Positions 42,985 through 51,867 of a DNA stretch of 64,000 bases are shown here, one piece after another. The DNA lies in NCBI RefSeq assembly GCF_049800915.1, contig NZ_JBNAFY010000001.1, forward strand, positions 620,001 to 684,000, given 5' to 3'. Below the pieces are notes generated by a model. That model did no database searches. It saw only the letters and a program-made list of their open reading frames with translations, and had not been told where the DNA came from. Position 1 is the stretch's first letter, and every line of letters begins with the position of its first letter. The translations under genes and the position numbers were made by a program. Source of the DNA: Amaricoccus macauensis_A (lineage in GTDB: Bacteria; Pseudomonadota; Alphaproteobacteria; Rhodobacterales; Rhodobacteraceae).

Positions 42985-43845
42985 ATGCCCGAATTGCCCG
43001 AGGTCGAGACCGTGCGGCGCGGTCTTGCCCCCCTGATGGAAGGCCAACGCATCGTTTCGGCCGACATCCGCCGTCCCGATCTCCGCTGGCCTTTCCCGGA
43101 CCGCATGGGTGACAGGCTTGCGGGCGCGCGGATCGACAGGCTCGGGCGGCGCTCGAAATACCTTCTCGCAGATCTCGATACGGGTGAGACGCTGATCGTC
43201 CATCTCGGCATGTCGGGCCGGATGCTGATCGCGGAGCGGCCTGTGGGCGTCTTTCATTTCACTTGGCCCCCAGCGGAGAAACATGACCATGTCGTTCTCG
43301 ACATGGAAAATGGCGCACGGGTGACCTTCAATGACGCGCGCCGGTTTGGTGCCATGGATCTCTGGCCGAGCGCCAGCCTCGAAACCAACCGCATGCTCGC
43401 TCACCTCGGTCCCGAACCTCTGGGGAACGGTTTCAATGCCGACTGGCTGGTCGCGCGGCTCGAAGGGCGCCGTTCGCCGATCAAGGCCGTGCTTCTCGAT
43501 CAGAAGACCGTGGCGGGGCTTGGCAACATCTATGTGTGCGAGGCGCTCTGGCGGGTCGGTATCCATCCCGGGCGGCTCGCGCGCGACCTGTCGCCGGAGG
43601 AGGCCGAGGCACTGACCCGTGCGATCCGTCTCGTGCTTGAAGAGGCCATCGAGGCGGGAGGCTCGTCGCTCAGGGACTACCGGCAGGCCGATGGAGAGCT
43701 CGGCTATTTCCAGCACAGTTTCGCGGTTTATGGCCGGGCGGGGGAGCCCTGCCGCAAGCCCGGCTGTTCCGGAACGGTCGCACGGATCGTGCAGTCCGGG
43801 CGGTCGAGCTTCTACTGTCCGGACTGCCAGCCGACACGGATCTGA
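42985..43845 (+). CDS. mutM: formamidopyrimidine-DNA glycosylase
   Basis: Fpg/MutM, 286 aa, removes oxidised purines. The N-terminal PELPEVETVRRGL carries the catalytic Pro after Met removal and Glu; the H2TH region is GLGNIYVCEALW, and the C-terminal zinc finger has CRKPGC...CPDC. AAGAAGGAG precedes the ATG. Confidence 0.97.
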   Translation: MPELPEVETVRRGLAPLMEGQRIVSADIRRPDLRWPFPDRMGDRLAGARIDRLGRRSKYLLADLDTGETLIVHLGMSGRMLIAERPVGVFHFTWPPAEKHDHVVLDMENGARVTFNDARRFGAMDLWPSASLETNRMLAHLGPEPLGNGFNADWLVARLEGRRSPIKAVLLDQKTVAGLGNIYVCEALWRVGIHPGRLARDLSPEEAEALTRAIRLVLEEAIEAGGSSLRDYRQADGELGYFQHSFAVYGRAGEPCRKPGCSGTVARIVQSGRSSFYCPDCQPTRI

Positions 43846-43953
43846 ACCATCTCTTCCGGCGTTGCGCCTTTCAAGGCGGGGTTGATCCTCTTCGGTGCCT
43901 TGGATTAGCTGACGGACAGTACCGCATCTAGAAGTGCGAGTGAGGAGATAGAA

Positions 43954-44730
43954 GTGGCCTACGAGACCATTATCGTGGAAGTCGAGGATCATGTGGCGCA
44001 GATCCGCCTCGACCGGCCCGACGCGCTCAACGCGCTCAACATCCAACTGCTGGGCGAGCTTGCCGCCGCTCTCGCCGATCTTGACGCGAACAAGAAGGTT
44101 CGCGCCGTCGTTCTCACCGGATCGGAAAAGGCCTTCGCGGCCGGGGCCGATATCCGCGAGATGGCCGACAAATCCTTCGTGGACATGTTCGTGGAAGACA
44201 TGTTCACCGCCGAAATCGACGCCATCACCCGGTTCCGCAAGCCTCTGATCGCCGCTGTTTCCGGCTATTGCCTGGGCGGTGGATGCGAACTTGCCATGGT
44301 CTGCGATTTCATCATTGCGGCCGATACGGCGAAATTCGGCCAGCCCGAAATCAATCTTGGGATCATACCGGGTCTGGGCGGAACCCAGCGCCTGACACGC
44401 TTTATCGGCAAATCGAAGGCCATGGACATGTGCCTGACCGGGCGCTTCATGGATGCGGAGGAAGCTGAGCGCTCCGGGCTGGTCAGCCGTGTGGTCCCGG
44501 CCAAGGATCTCATGCGCGAAGCTCTGGATGCTGCCGAGAAAATTGCAGAGAAATCGCCTCTTTCGACGCGGGCGGCAAAGGAATCGGTCAACCGCGCCTA
44601 TGAGACGACCCTCAGCGAAGGTGTGCTCTTCGAGCGTCGCCTCTTTTTCGGATTGTTCTCCTCGGAGGACCAGTCCGAGGGCATGGCAGCGTTTGCCGAC
44701 AAACGCGCGGCACAATTCCGCGGAAAATAA
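43954..44730 (+). CDS. enoyl-CoA hydratase
   Basis: A 258-aa crotonase-family enzyme: AFAAGADIREM, then GYCLGGGCELAMVCDF with oxyanion and catalytic Glu, and ETNLG-type INLGIIPGLGGTQRL with the second Glu region. Length and sequence suit short-chain enoyl-CoA hydratase of beta-oxidation/amino acid degradation. GTG start at 43954 after GAGGAGATAGAA. Confidence 0.94.
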   Translation: MAYETIIVEVEDHVAQIRLDRPDALNALNIQLLGELAAALADLDANKKVRAVVLTGSEKAFAAGADIREMADKSFVDMFVEDMFTAEIDAITRFRKPLIAAVSGYCLGGGCELAMVCDFIIAADTAKFGQPEINLGIIPGLGGTQRLTRFIGKSKAMDMCLTGRFMDAEEAERSGLVSRVVPAKDLMREALDAAEKIAEKSPLSTRAAKESVNRAYETTLSEGVLFERRLFFGLFSSEDQSEGMAAFADKRAAQFRGK

Positions 44731-44752
44731 ACGCGTTTTCCGATACAGCGTG

Positions 44753-44781
44753 TTGACAGCTTATGGAGCCGCGCATATTAG
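44753..44781 (+). promoter_or_regulatory. rpsT: rpsT promoter
   Basis: A consensus -35 TTGACA (44753-44758), 17 bases, then -10 TATTAG (44776-44781), 45 bases before the rpsT start. Confidence 0.7.
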
Positions 44782-44825
44782 AGCGGCTTCAGTTTTCCCG
44801 ATGACCGAGACACGGACCAGATAAC

Positions 44826-45092
44826 ATGGCAAACTCGCCGTCCTCCAAGAAGCGTGCCCGTCAGATCGTACGCCGCACCGAGGTCAACAAAGCGCGCCGC
44901 TCGCGGATGCGCTCCTTCATTCGCAAGGTCGAGGAAGCAATCGCTTCCGGCGATCAGACCGCAGCTTCCGAGGCACTTCGCGCAGCTCAGCCCGAGATCA
45001 TGCGCAGCGTGACCAAGGGTGTGATGCACAAGAACACCGCGAGCCGGAAGATTTCCCGTCTTGCCGGACGCGTCAAGGCGCTGGCCGCCTAA
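44826..45092 (+). CDS. rpsT: 30S ribosomal protein S20
   Basis: S20, 88 aa, basic and helical (ANSPSSKKRARQIVRRTEVNKARRSR, GVMHKNTASRKISRL). Standard place upstream of dnaA in Rhodobacterales. Strong promoter before it and terminator after. Confidence 0.98.
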   Translation: MANSPSSKKRARQIVRRTEVNKARRSRMRSFIRKVEEAIASGDQTAASEALRAAQPEIMRSVTKGVMHKNTASRKISRLAGRVKALAA

Positions 45093-45118
45093 GACCCCAA
45101 TACCAGGACCGAACACCA

Positions 45119-45154
45119 CGGAGGGCTCGCCCGGCTAGGTGCGCCCTCCGTTTT
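45119..45154 (+). terminator. rho-independent terminator after rpsT
   Basis: An 8-bp stem CGGAGGGC (45119-45126) / GCCCTCCG (45143-45150), then TTTTGCGTTTT. Confidence 0.85.
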
Positions 45155-45637
45155 GCGTTTTGCAATATGCAAACATATTGTTTTAAAATGCAATGTTCCA
45201 TCTTCGGTCCCGTTGCCCGATGGAGCCCGCTTCGGTATCTTGAATGGGCCCATTGCGAATCTTTTCTGTCATCTTTGAGCGTGTAGTGTTGGGCAGTCCC
45301 AGATCATGGGGGTAATACTTGCTGCCAGACTTGCCTGTGAGCAGTTGAGCGCAAACGGAAAAATGGCTTTTGGCGGTTGTGCGACGCTTTGGTGACAAGG
45401 TATCGCGTTCTGACAACCGGCATCATGCCGCGGCCGTTCCCTGGGTCGGCTTTAAAAAGAAAAATGGACCGTTCGGTCGGTGTGGACTCATGCTGGCAGG
45501 TACGATTGACCAAGACGAACACAGCTGGATGAGCATTCTGCCTCAACTGGCGTAAGGGAGCTTGGCAATCGCTTCTGGCCGTCCGGGGTCATGGTGATCG
45601 AACTTGGTGGCCGCATAGGTAACCTCTGCAAGAGTAG
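45155..45637. other. gap upstream of dnaA
   Basis: No gene seen. It holds an A+T-rich inverted repeat CAATATG-CAAA-CATATTG (45163-45180) followed by TTTTAAAA, and a 12-bp palindrome GACCG-TT-CGGTC (45467-45478) about 160 bases before dnaA. No TTATCCACA-type DnaA box is seen, so I do not call the origin here; it is probably the dnaA promoter region. Confidence 0.5.
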
Positions 45638-47068
45638 ATGATGAACCCTCAGAAAGTTCCCCGCGACATGGACGTTGTTACCGATTGTTGGACCCAGATC
45701 AGAGAGCGGCTCCAGAGCGAAATCGGCCGGGACAACTTTCGAACCTGGATCGAGCCGCTGTCCTTCATCAGCTGTGCGCAAGGCGTCGGGCGCTTTGCGA
45801 CACCGACGAGCTTCAATGGCACGTGGGTAGAGCGGCACTACGCGGACCGGATCAGCTCCCTCTTCCGTGAAGGGGGCTTTCAAGTGAGCCGGCTTGAGTT
45901 CGTGGTCGATTCGAGCCTGCCTCCCGCGGAAACCAGCGAACGGACTGCTCCGGTGCCTCCGCCTGCGAAGACCGCCGCAGCTGCGAGCGAGAGTGTCGGT
46001 CTGCCGGGCGGTCTCGGAGACGTGGATTTGCCAACGTCGCCGCTCGACGGTCGCTTCACCTTCGACAATTTCGTGGTCGGCAAGCCGAACGAGCTTGCCC
46101 ATGCAGCCGCGCGTCGGGTTTCCGAGGGCGGTGCGGTCACGTTCAACCCGCTCTTTCTTTATGGTGGCGTCGGCCTCGGCAAGACCCACCTGATGCACGC
46201 AATTGCTTGGGAGGTCCGCCTGACCCGCCCCGAGGCACGCGTGCTCTACCTCTCGGCAGAGCAGTTCATGTACCGATTCGTTTCGGCGCTGCGCTTCAAG
46301 GACATGCACGGTTTCAAGGAGATGTTCCGCTCGGTCGACATGCTCATGGTCGATGACGTGCAGTTCATCGCTGGCAAGGATTCGACGCAGGACGAATTTT
46401 TCCACACCTTCAACGCCCTGATCGATCAGCAGAAGCAGATCGTGATCTCGGCGGATCGCGCGCCAGGCGAAATCGACGGTCTCGAGGACCGGATCAAGTC
46501 CCGACTCCAGTGGGGACTCGTGGTCGATCTTCATCCGACCGACTATGAACTGCGTCTTGGCATTCTCCAGGCCAAGGCCGAGGCACAACTCGAGCAGAAC
46601 CCGGGCATCACCATCGGCCCCGGCGTCATCGAGTTCCTGGCGCATCGGATCAGCTCGAATGTTCGCGTGCTGGAAGGCGCGTTGACCCGGCTTTTCGCCT
46701 TCGCGAGCCTGGTGGGCCGTGAGATCAACCTCGACATGGTGCAGGAATGTCTTGCGGATCTTCTGCGCCATTCCGAGCGCAAGGTCACGGTAGACGAGAT
46801 CATCCGAAAGGTTGCCGATCACTACAATCTTCGGATGTCCGATCTTCTGTCTGCCCGGCGCGCACGCAATGTCGCGCGGCCTCGTCAGGTGGCGATGTAT
46901 CTCTCGAAAACGCTGACATCGCGGAGCCTTCCCGAGATCGGTCGGAAATTCGGCGGGCGCGACCACACCACTGTCATTCATGCCGTGAAGAAGATCGAGG
47001 AACTCAAGGCCACCGACAGCCAGATCGCGGAAGATGTGGAAATTCTTCGGCGGATGCTCGAAGCCTGA
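45638..47068 (+). CDS. dnaA: chromosomal replication initiator protein DnaA
   Basis: DnaA, 476 aa. Domain I is at the N-terminus (CWTQIRERLQSEIGRDNFRTWIEPL), a poorly conserved linker follows, then the AAA+ domain with Walker A GGVGLGKTHLM and Walker B VDDVQFI, and the domain IV helix-turn-helix with signature GRKFGGRDHTTVIHAV. Two ATG codons (45638, 45641) compete. Confidence 0.98.
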   Translation: MMNPQKVPRDMDVVTDCWTQIRERLQSEIGRDNFRTWIEPLSFISCAQGVGRFATPTSFNGTWVERHYADRISSLFREGGFQVSRLEFVVDSSLPPAETSERTAPVPPPAKTAAAASESVGLPGGLGDVDLPTSPLDGRFTFDNFVVGKPNELAHAAARRVSEGGAVTFNPLFLYGGVGLGKTHLMHAIAWEVRLTRPEARVLYLSAEQFMYRFVSALRFKDMHGFKEMFRSVDMLMVDDVQFIAGKDSTQDEFFHTFNALIDQQKQIVISADRAPGEIDGLEDRIKSRLQWGLVVDLHPTDYELRLGILQAKAEAQLEQNPGITIGPGVIEFLAHRISSNVRVLEGALTRLFAFASLVGREINLDMVQECLADLLRHSERKVTVDEIIRKVADHYNLRMSDLLSARRARNVARPRQVAMYLSKTLTSRSLPEIGRKFGGRDHTTVIHAVKKIEELKATDSQIAEDVEILRRMLEA

Positions 47069-47373
47069 TCGGGACGTTCCCGCTTCGGACTCACCAGCAA
47101 ACAGGGCCGTGCCTGCTTGACCGGGCACGCCATCGCTTTCGATGCCTGAAGCAGGCGTCTTGTCGCGTCCAGAAAAATGCGGTGCATGGCTCCTATTTTT
47201 CAGGACCCGGCCAGACTTGCCTGCTTCTCTCCGGCATCAGCGAAGGCGGCTCCGGGAAACAGGCACACGCAGGGACCGATTTGACCGCTTGCCCTTTCTG
47301 ACCAAATCGGTAACTTCGCGGTCCGCGCAACCGGAAAGGGACCGCGGGGAGGGTCATCCGAACGGTGGACAAG
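47069..47373. other. dnaA-dnaN gap with a leader hairpin
   Basis: No gene seen. CGCGGTCC (47317-47324) pairs with GGACCGCG (47339-47346), a perfect 8-bp stem that ends just before the dnaN ribosome-site region. A weaker CGTGCC/GGCACG pair is at 47108-47129. A dnaN promoter may lie here. Confidence 0.4.
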
Positions 47374-48492
47374 ATGAAACTGAGCATGGAGCGCAGCGCT
47401 CTTTTGAGAGCCATGAGCCGGGCGCAATCGGTAGTCGAACGCCGGAACACAATTCCCATACTTGGTAATGTCCTGATCGAGGCGGATGGCGACACGGTGA
47501 GTTTCCGTGCCACGGATCTCGACATCGAGGTGATCGACACGGCGGCTGCGGTGGTTTCGATGGCCGGGGCAACGACCGTTTCCGCGCATACTCTCCATGA
47601 GATCGTGCGCAAGCTGCCCGATGGCGCGATGGTCGAACTGGCCGATGACGGTGCATCCGGGCGCTTGGAGGTTCGGGCCGGTCGGTCGCATTTCCTGCTG
47701 GCCACGCTGCCGCGGGAAGATTTTCCGATCATGGCGTCCAGCGAGTATTCCTGCAATTTCGGCTGTCCTGCGCCGGTGCTGCGCAGGCTCTTCGACAAGG
47801 CGAAGTTCGCCATCTCGACCGAGGAAACCCGCTACTACCTCAACGGTGTCTACATGCACTCGGCCAAGGGGATCGACGGCCCCGTCCTGCGCTGTGTCGC
47901 GACCGATGGCCACCGGCTGGCTCAGATCGATGCCGCGCTTCCCGATGACGCCGCCGATCTTCCGGGCGTGATCGTTCCGCGCAAGACCGTGGGTGAGTTG
48001 CGCAAGCTTCTTGACGATGACGAGATGACGATCGCCGTATCGGTCAGCGAGACCAAGGTGCGGTTCGCCACGCCCGAGGTGACACTGACCTCCAAGGTGA
48101 TCGACGGCACCTTCCCGGACTACGCGCGGGTGATTCCCGCAAACAACACCAAACGACTGGAAGTGGATGCGGCGGATTTCGCCCGAGCAGTCGATCGCGT
48201 GGCGACGGTTTCCTCGGAGCGTTCGCGTGCAGTCAAGATGGCTCTCGACGAAGACCGCCTGGTCCTGTCGGTAAATTCTCCCGACAGTGGCGCCGCCGAT
48301 GAGGAGCTGGCGGTTGCATATGGCGACGAGCCGCTCGAGATCGGGTTCAACGCGAAGTATCTCCTGGAAATCGCGGGCCAGGTTGACCGTGAGAATGCCG
48401 TCTTCCTATTCGACAGTCCTGCTCAGCCGACGCTGATGCGCGAGGGCAACGACGAGTCGGCGGTTTACGTCGTCATGCCCATGCGGGTGTGA
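47374..48492 (+). CDS. dnaN: DNA polymerase III subunit beta (sliding clamp)
   Basis: DnaN, 372 aa, the ring clamp. The start MKLSMERSALLRAM and SVVERRNTIPILGNVL match family; the C-terminus YVVMPMRV is standard. A GTG at 47365 would add 3 residues. recF starts inside its stop (GTGA). Confidence 0.97.
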   Translation: MKLSMERSALLRAMSRAQSVVERRNTIPILGNVLIEADGDTVSFRATDLDIEVIDTAAAVVSMAGATTVSAHTLHEIVRKLPDGAMVELADDGASGRLEVRAGRSHFLLATLPREDFPIMASSEYSCNFGCPAPVLRRLFDKAKFAISTEETRYYLNGVYMHSAKGIDGPVLRCVATDGHRLAQIDAALPDDAADLPGVIVPRKTVGELRKLLDDDEMTIAVSVSETKVRFATPEVTLTSKVIDGTFPDYARVIPANNTKRLEVDAADFARAVDRVATVSSERSRAVKMALDEDRLVLSVNSPDSGAADEELAVAYGDEPLEIGFNAKYLLEIAGQVDRENAVFLFDSPAQPTLMREGNDESAVYVVMPMRV

Positions 48493-49598
48493 CGGAGGTC
48501 GCTGCCGGTTCGGCCCGTTCGCTTGCCGTTCAGTATCTGAGCTTGTCGCATTTCCGGTCTCACCGGAAGCTCACGCTCGACGTGGAGCCGGCACCGGTCG
48601 CCATTTTCGGAGCCAACGGCTCGGGCAAGACCAATCTGATCGAGGCTGTATCCCTGCTGTCTCCCGGTCGTGGGTTGCGCCGCGTGCAGGCCGCAGACAT
48701 GGCTCGTGTTCCTGAAAGGATCGGCTGGAAGGTGGACGCGCACATCCGCTCGCCCGATGGTCCGCATGAGGTTCAGTCCCGCTGGGAGGGAACGGCCCGC
48801 ACGGTGGAGATCGACACCAAGCCCGCACCACAGACAGCGCTTGGCCGGATTGCGCGTGTTCTGTGGCTGACACCCGCCATGGACAGGTTATGGACCGAAG
48901 CCGCGTCCGAAAGGCGCCGCTTTCTTGACCGCGTGACGCTCAGTCTTTTGCCTGATCACGGCGACATCGCGCTTGGCTACGAGAAGGCGCTCCGCGAACG
49001 TGCCCGCCTTCTGCGGGATGGGGTGCGCGATGCCGCCTGGTATGACGCGCTCGAAGCGCAGATGGCCCGGTCAGGGGCCCGGCTCACGGCCAATCGCCGC
49101 CGCGCCTTGGGCCGTCTCGCAGCAGCGCCGCTGTCGGAGGCTTTTCCCGCTGCCCGGCTCTCGCTGGAAACCGAAGCCCCCGAAACCGAGGCCGAACTCG
49201 CGAGCGCCCTGCGTGAGTATCGCGCGCGGGACATGGCCGCGGGCCGCAACCTGCTCGGCCCCCACAGGGATGACCTGGGGGCACTCTATGTCGATAAGGA
49301 CGCACCCGCACGGCTCTGCTCTACCGGAGAGCAGAAGGCGCTGCTCATCAGCCTCGTGCTCGCCAATGCCCATGCGGTCGCGCAGGATTTCGGGGCGCCG
49401 CCCATCCTGCTCCTTGACGAGGTCGCCGCACATCTCGACGCGGATCGCCGTGCGGCGCTCTACCGTTCCATCCTGTCGCTCGGCGCGCAGGCCTGGCTGA
49501 CAGGAACCGGAGAAGAGCTTTTCGCGGGCCTCGAGGGACGCGCGATCTTTCTCCGCGTCTCGGAGGATGCCGGGGTCTCTGCGGTCGAAAGGGTCTAG
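48489..49598 (+). CDS. recF: DNA replication and repair protein RecF
   Basis: RecF, 369 aa, an SMC-like ATPase loading RecA at gaps. The Walker A is GANGSGKTN, and the signature LLGPHRDDL and Walker B LLLDEVAAHLD are intact. GTG start overlaps the dnaN stop by 4 bases, so the two are coupled. Confidence 0.95.
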   Translation: MTEVAAGSARSLAVQYLSLSHFRSHRKLTLDVEPAPVAIFGANGSGKTNLIEAVSLLSPGRGLRRVQAADMARVPERIGWKVDAHIRSPDGPHEVQSRWEGTARTVEIDTKPAPQTALGRIARVLWLTPAMDRLWTEAASERRRFLDRVTLSLLPDHGDIALGYEKALRERARLLRDGVRDAAWYDALEAQMARSGARLTANRRRALGRLAAAPLSEAFPAARLSLETEAPETEAELASALREYRARDMAAGRNLLGPHRDDLGALYVDKDAPARLCSTGEQKALLISLVLANAHAVAQDFGAPPILLLDEVAAHLDADRRAALYRSILSLGAQAWLTGTGEELFAGLEGRAIFLRVSEDAGVSAVERV

Positions 49599-49697
49599 GC
49601 TCAATGGCCGGGTGCGACGAAGACAAGGTGGCGCTTCGCGAATTGCAATCCCGCCACGTGCCTCTAGGATGACAGCAGCCAAGGGGAACCCGCGCAC

Positions 49698-51680
49698 ATG
49701 CAGCATATCTTGCAGGAAATCCTGCTCTACCTCATCGCCGCCGTCATTACCGTCCCGATCAGCCAGCGTCTCGGCTTCGGCTCGGTGCTCGGATATCTCG
49801 CCGCTGGCGTCGTGATCGGGCCGCTGATGGGCTTCGTAGGCTCAGAGGCGGAGGACCTGCGCCATTACGCCGAGTTCGGCGTGGTGCTCATGCTGTTCCT
49901 TATCGGTCTGGAACTGGAACCCGAGACCCTCTGGGAAATGCGGCGCAAGCTGCTCGGGCTCGGAGGGCTGCAGGTTCTCGCCACGCTCTCGGCCATCGCG
50001 CTCTTCTGCCAGGCGCTCGGGCTTGCCTGGAACGAGGCGCTCGCAGTCGGAATGATCCTCAGCCTGTCCTCGACCGCAATCGTGATGCAGACGCTCAATG
50101 AGAAGCGCCTCAACCGAACCGAGGGCGGGCGATCAAGCTTTTCCGTCCTGCTCTTTCAGGACATCGCGGCGCTGCCGTTCCTCGCCATCATGCCGCTTCT
50201 CGCGATCGGAGCGGTCTCCTCGGGCCACGGAGATGCCCACGGTGCCGGTGAAGCCCTCGAGATGAGCGGCTGGATGCGGGCAGGGCTCGTGGCCGGCGCG
50301 ATCATCCTCGTGGTTCTCGCGGGCCGCTACCTGTCGGGACCGTTCTTCGGGTTCCTCAAGATGGCGCGGCTGCACGAGATCAACATCGCCGCGACCCTGA
50401 TGTTCATTCTCGCGATCGCGGTGGTCATGGGCTATCTCGGCCTGTCGCCCGCGCTCGGAACATTCCTGGCCGGGGTGGTGCTGGCAAACAGCCCCTACCG
50501 GCACCAGATCGAAAGCGACATCGCCCCGTTCAAGGGCCTGCTCCTCGGGCTCTTCTTCATCACCGTGGGCGCGAGCATGAATCTCGGGCTCTTCATCAAC
50601 GACCCGCTCCGCATGCTGGCGCTGACCCTCGCGCTGATGGCATTCAAGTTCCTCATCCTCTTCGTGATCGCCCTCATCTTCAAGATCGAGGGGCGGGACC
50701 GCGTCCTCTTCACACTGTCGCTTGCACAGGCCGGAGAGTTCGGCTTCTTCCTCGCCAGTTTTGCCGCGCAAAGCGGCGTGATCGGAGTGGAACTGGCCGA
50801 CGAGGTGCTTCTGGTCGTGTCGCTCTCGATGTTCCTCACCCCCGCACTCTTCATCCTGCATGACAACCTGATCCGCCGTATAACCGAAGGGCCGCGCAAG
50901 CCCGATGACGAGATCGATGAGCAGGGGGTGGTGATCATCGCCGGCATGGGTCGTTTCGGCCAGATCGTGAACCGCATGCTCATGGGGCTTGGCCACAAGA
51001 CAGTCGTTCTCGACAGCCACTCCGAGACCATCGAACGGATGCGACGCTTCGGCATCAAGGGCTTCTATGGCGAGGTTCACCGGCCGGCATTGCTGGAGGC
51101 GGCAGGTCTCGCCAATGCCCGCGCCATCGTCATCTCCATCGACGATCCCGATCTCGCGGTGCAGGTCACGCGCTATGTCAAGATGAACCACCCGCAGGTG
51201 GAGATCATCGCCCGCGCTCGCGACCGCCACCACGTCTATGCGCTCTATGCAGCCGGCGCAGATGAGAGCGTGCGCGAGATTTTCGACAGCGGGGTGCGCG
51301 CGGGCAAATACGCGCTCTCGGCCCTGGGTTATTCCAGCGACGAGGTCGAGCGGGTCGCCCAGGCCTTCTTCGACTACGATCGCCACATGCTTGCCGAGCT
51401 TGCCGAACTATGGGATCCGAAGATCCCGCTTGACCGGAACACCGCCTACATCGAGAAATCGCGCGAACAGCATGCGACCATCGAGGCAGTGCTGCGGGGC
51501 CAGCTCGCGGAGAACGCCGAGAAGACCGTGCGCAACGCGGAAAAGATCAGAGCGCGCGATGCGATCCGGGCGCGCGCGGAGGAGTCCGAAGTCGAAGTAG
51601 ATGATGAGCCGTTTGTCGCTCCGCCCCTCGCGGTGGAGCAGGCCGCCGAGAAAAAGGCCACGTCGCGCACGGTCCATTGA
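49698..51680 (+). CDS. CPA2 family cation:proton antiporter (KefB/KefC-like)
   Basis: A 660-aa antiporter: about 12 membrane helices (1-390), a cytoplasmic TrkA-N NAD-binding domain (IIAGMGRFGQIVNRML from about 410), and a coiled, charged C-terminus. It resembles glutathione-gated potassium efflux systems KefB/KefC; regulation by glutathione is inferred only. No kefF/kefG-like gene is adjacent. Confidence 0.9.
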   Translation: MQHILQEILLYLIAAVITVPISQRLGFGSVLGYLAAGVVIGPLMGFVGSEAEDLRHYAEFGVVLMLFLIGLELEPETLWEMRRKLLGLGGLQVLATLSAIALFCQALGLAWNEALAVGMILSLSSTAIVMQTLNEKRLNRTEGGRSSFSVLLFQDIAALPFLAIMPLLAIGAVSSGHGDAHGAGEALEMSGWMRAGLVAGAIILVVLAGRYLSGPFFGFLKMARLHEINIAATLMFILAIAVVMGYLGLSPALGTFLAGVVLANSPYRHQIESDIAPFKGLLLGLFFITVGASMNLGLFINDPLRMLALTLALMAFKFLILFVIALIFKIEGRDRVLFTLSLAQAGEFGFFLASFAAQSGVIGVELADEVLLVVSLSMFLTPALFILHDNLIRRITEGPRKPDDEIDEQGVVIIAGMGRFGQIVNRMLMGLGHKTVVLDSHSETIERMRRFGIKGFYGEVHRPALLEAAGLANARAIVISIDDPDLAVQVTRYVKMNHPQVEIIARARDRHHVYALYAAGADESVREIFDSGVRAGKYALSALGYSSDEVERVAQAFFDYDRHMLAELAELWDPKIPLDRNTAYIEKSREQHATIEAVLRGQLAENAEKTVRNAEKIRARDAIRARAEESEVEVDDEPFVAPPLAVEQAAEKKATSRTVH

Positions 51681-51867
51681 GAGAGCGTCCCGGTGCGGGT
51701 TTCCGATGGCCGGGATTGGTCGATCCTTGGGCATCGGCCGTCCATTCTCGCGTCATCAGAGCCAGAGGTGGTGATGGTTTGCCCGGGGGCTCTCCCATTC
51801 TATAGCAATTGTATGTTGCGGTGCGGTGGTCTACGAAAGTCTGAATAACGCGACGGAGCGAGGGACA

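Noticed and set aside
42904..44715. 603-codon open frame antisense to mutM and the enoyl-CoA hydratase
   Set aside because: It spans two certain genes and their gap; typical antisense opening of high-GC DNA.
45155..45637. Replication origin upstream of dnaA
   Set aside because: No cluster of DnaA boxes (TTATCCACA type) is seen; only A+T-rich short repeats.
45488..47128. 546-codon open frame antisense to dnaA
   Set aside because: Entirely opposite a certain gene, no domain recognised.
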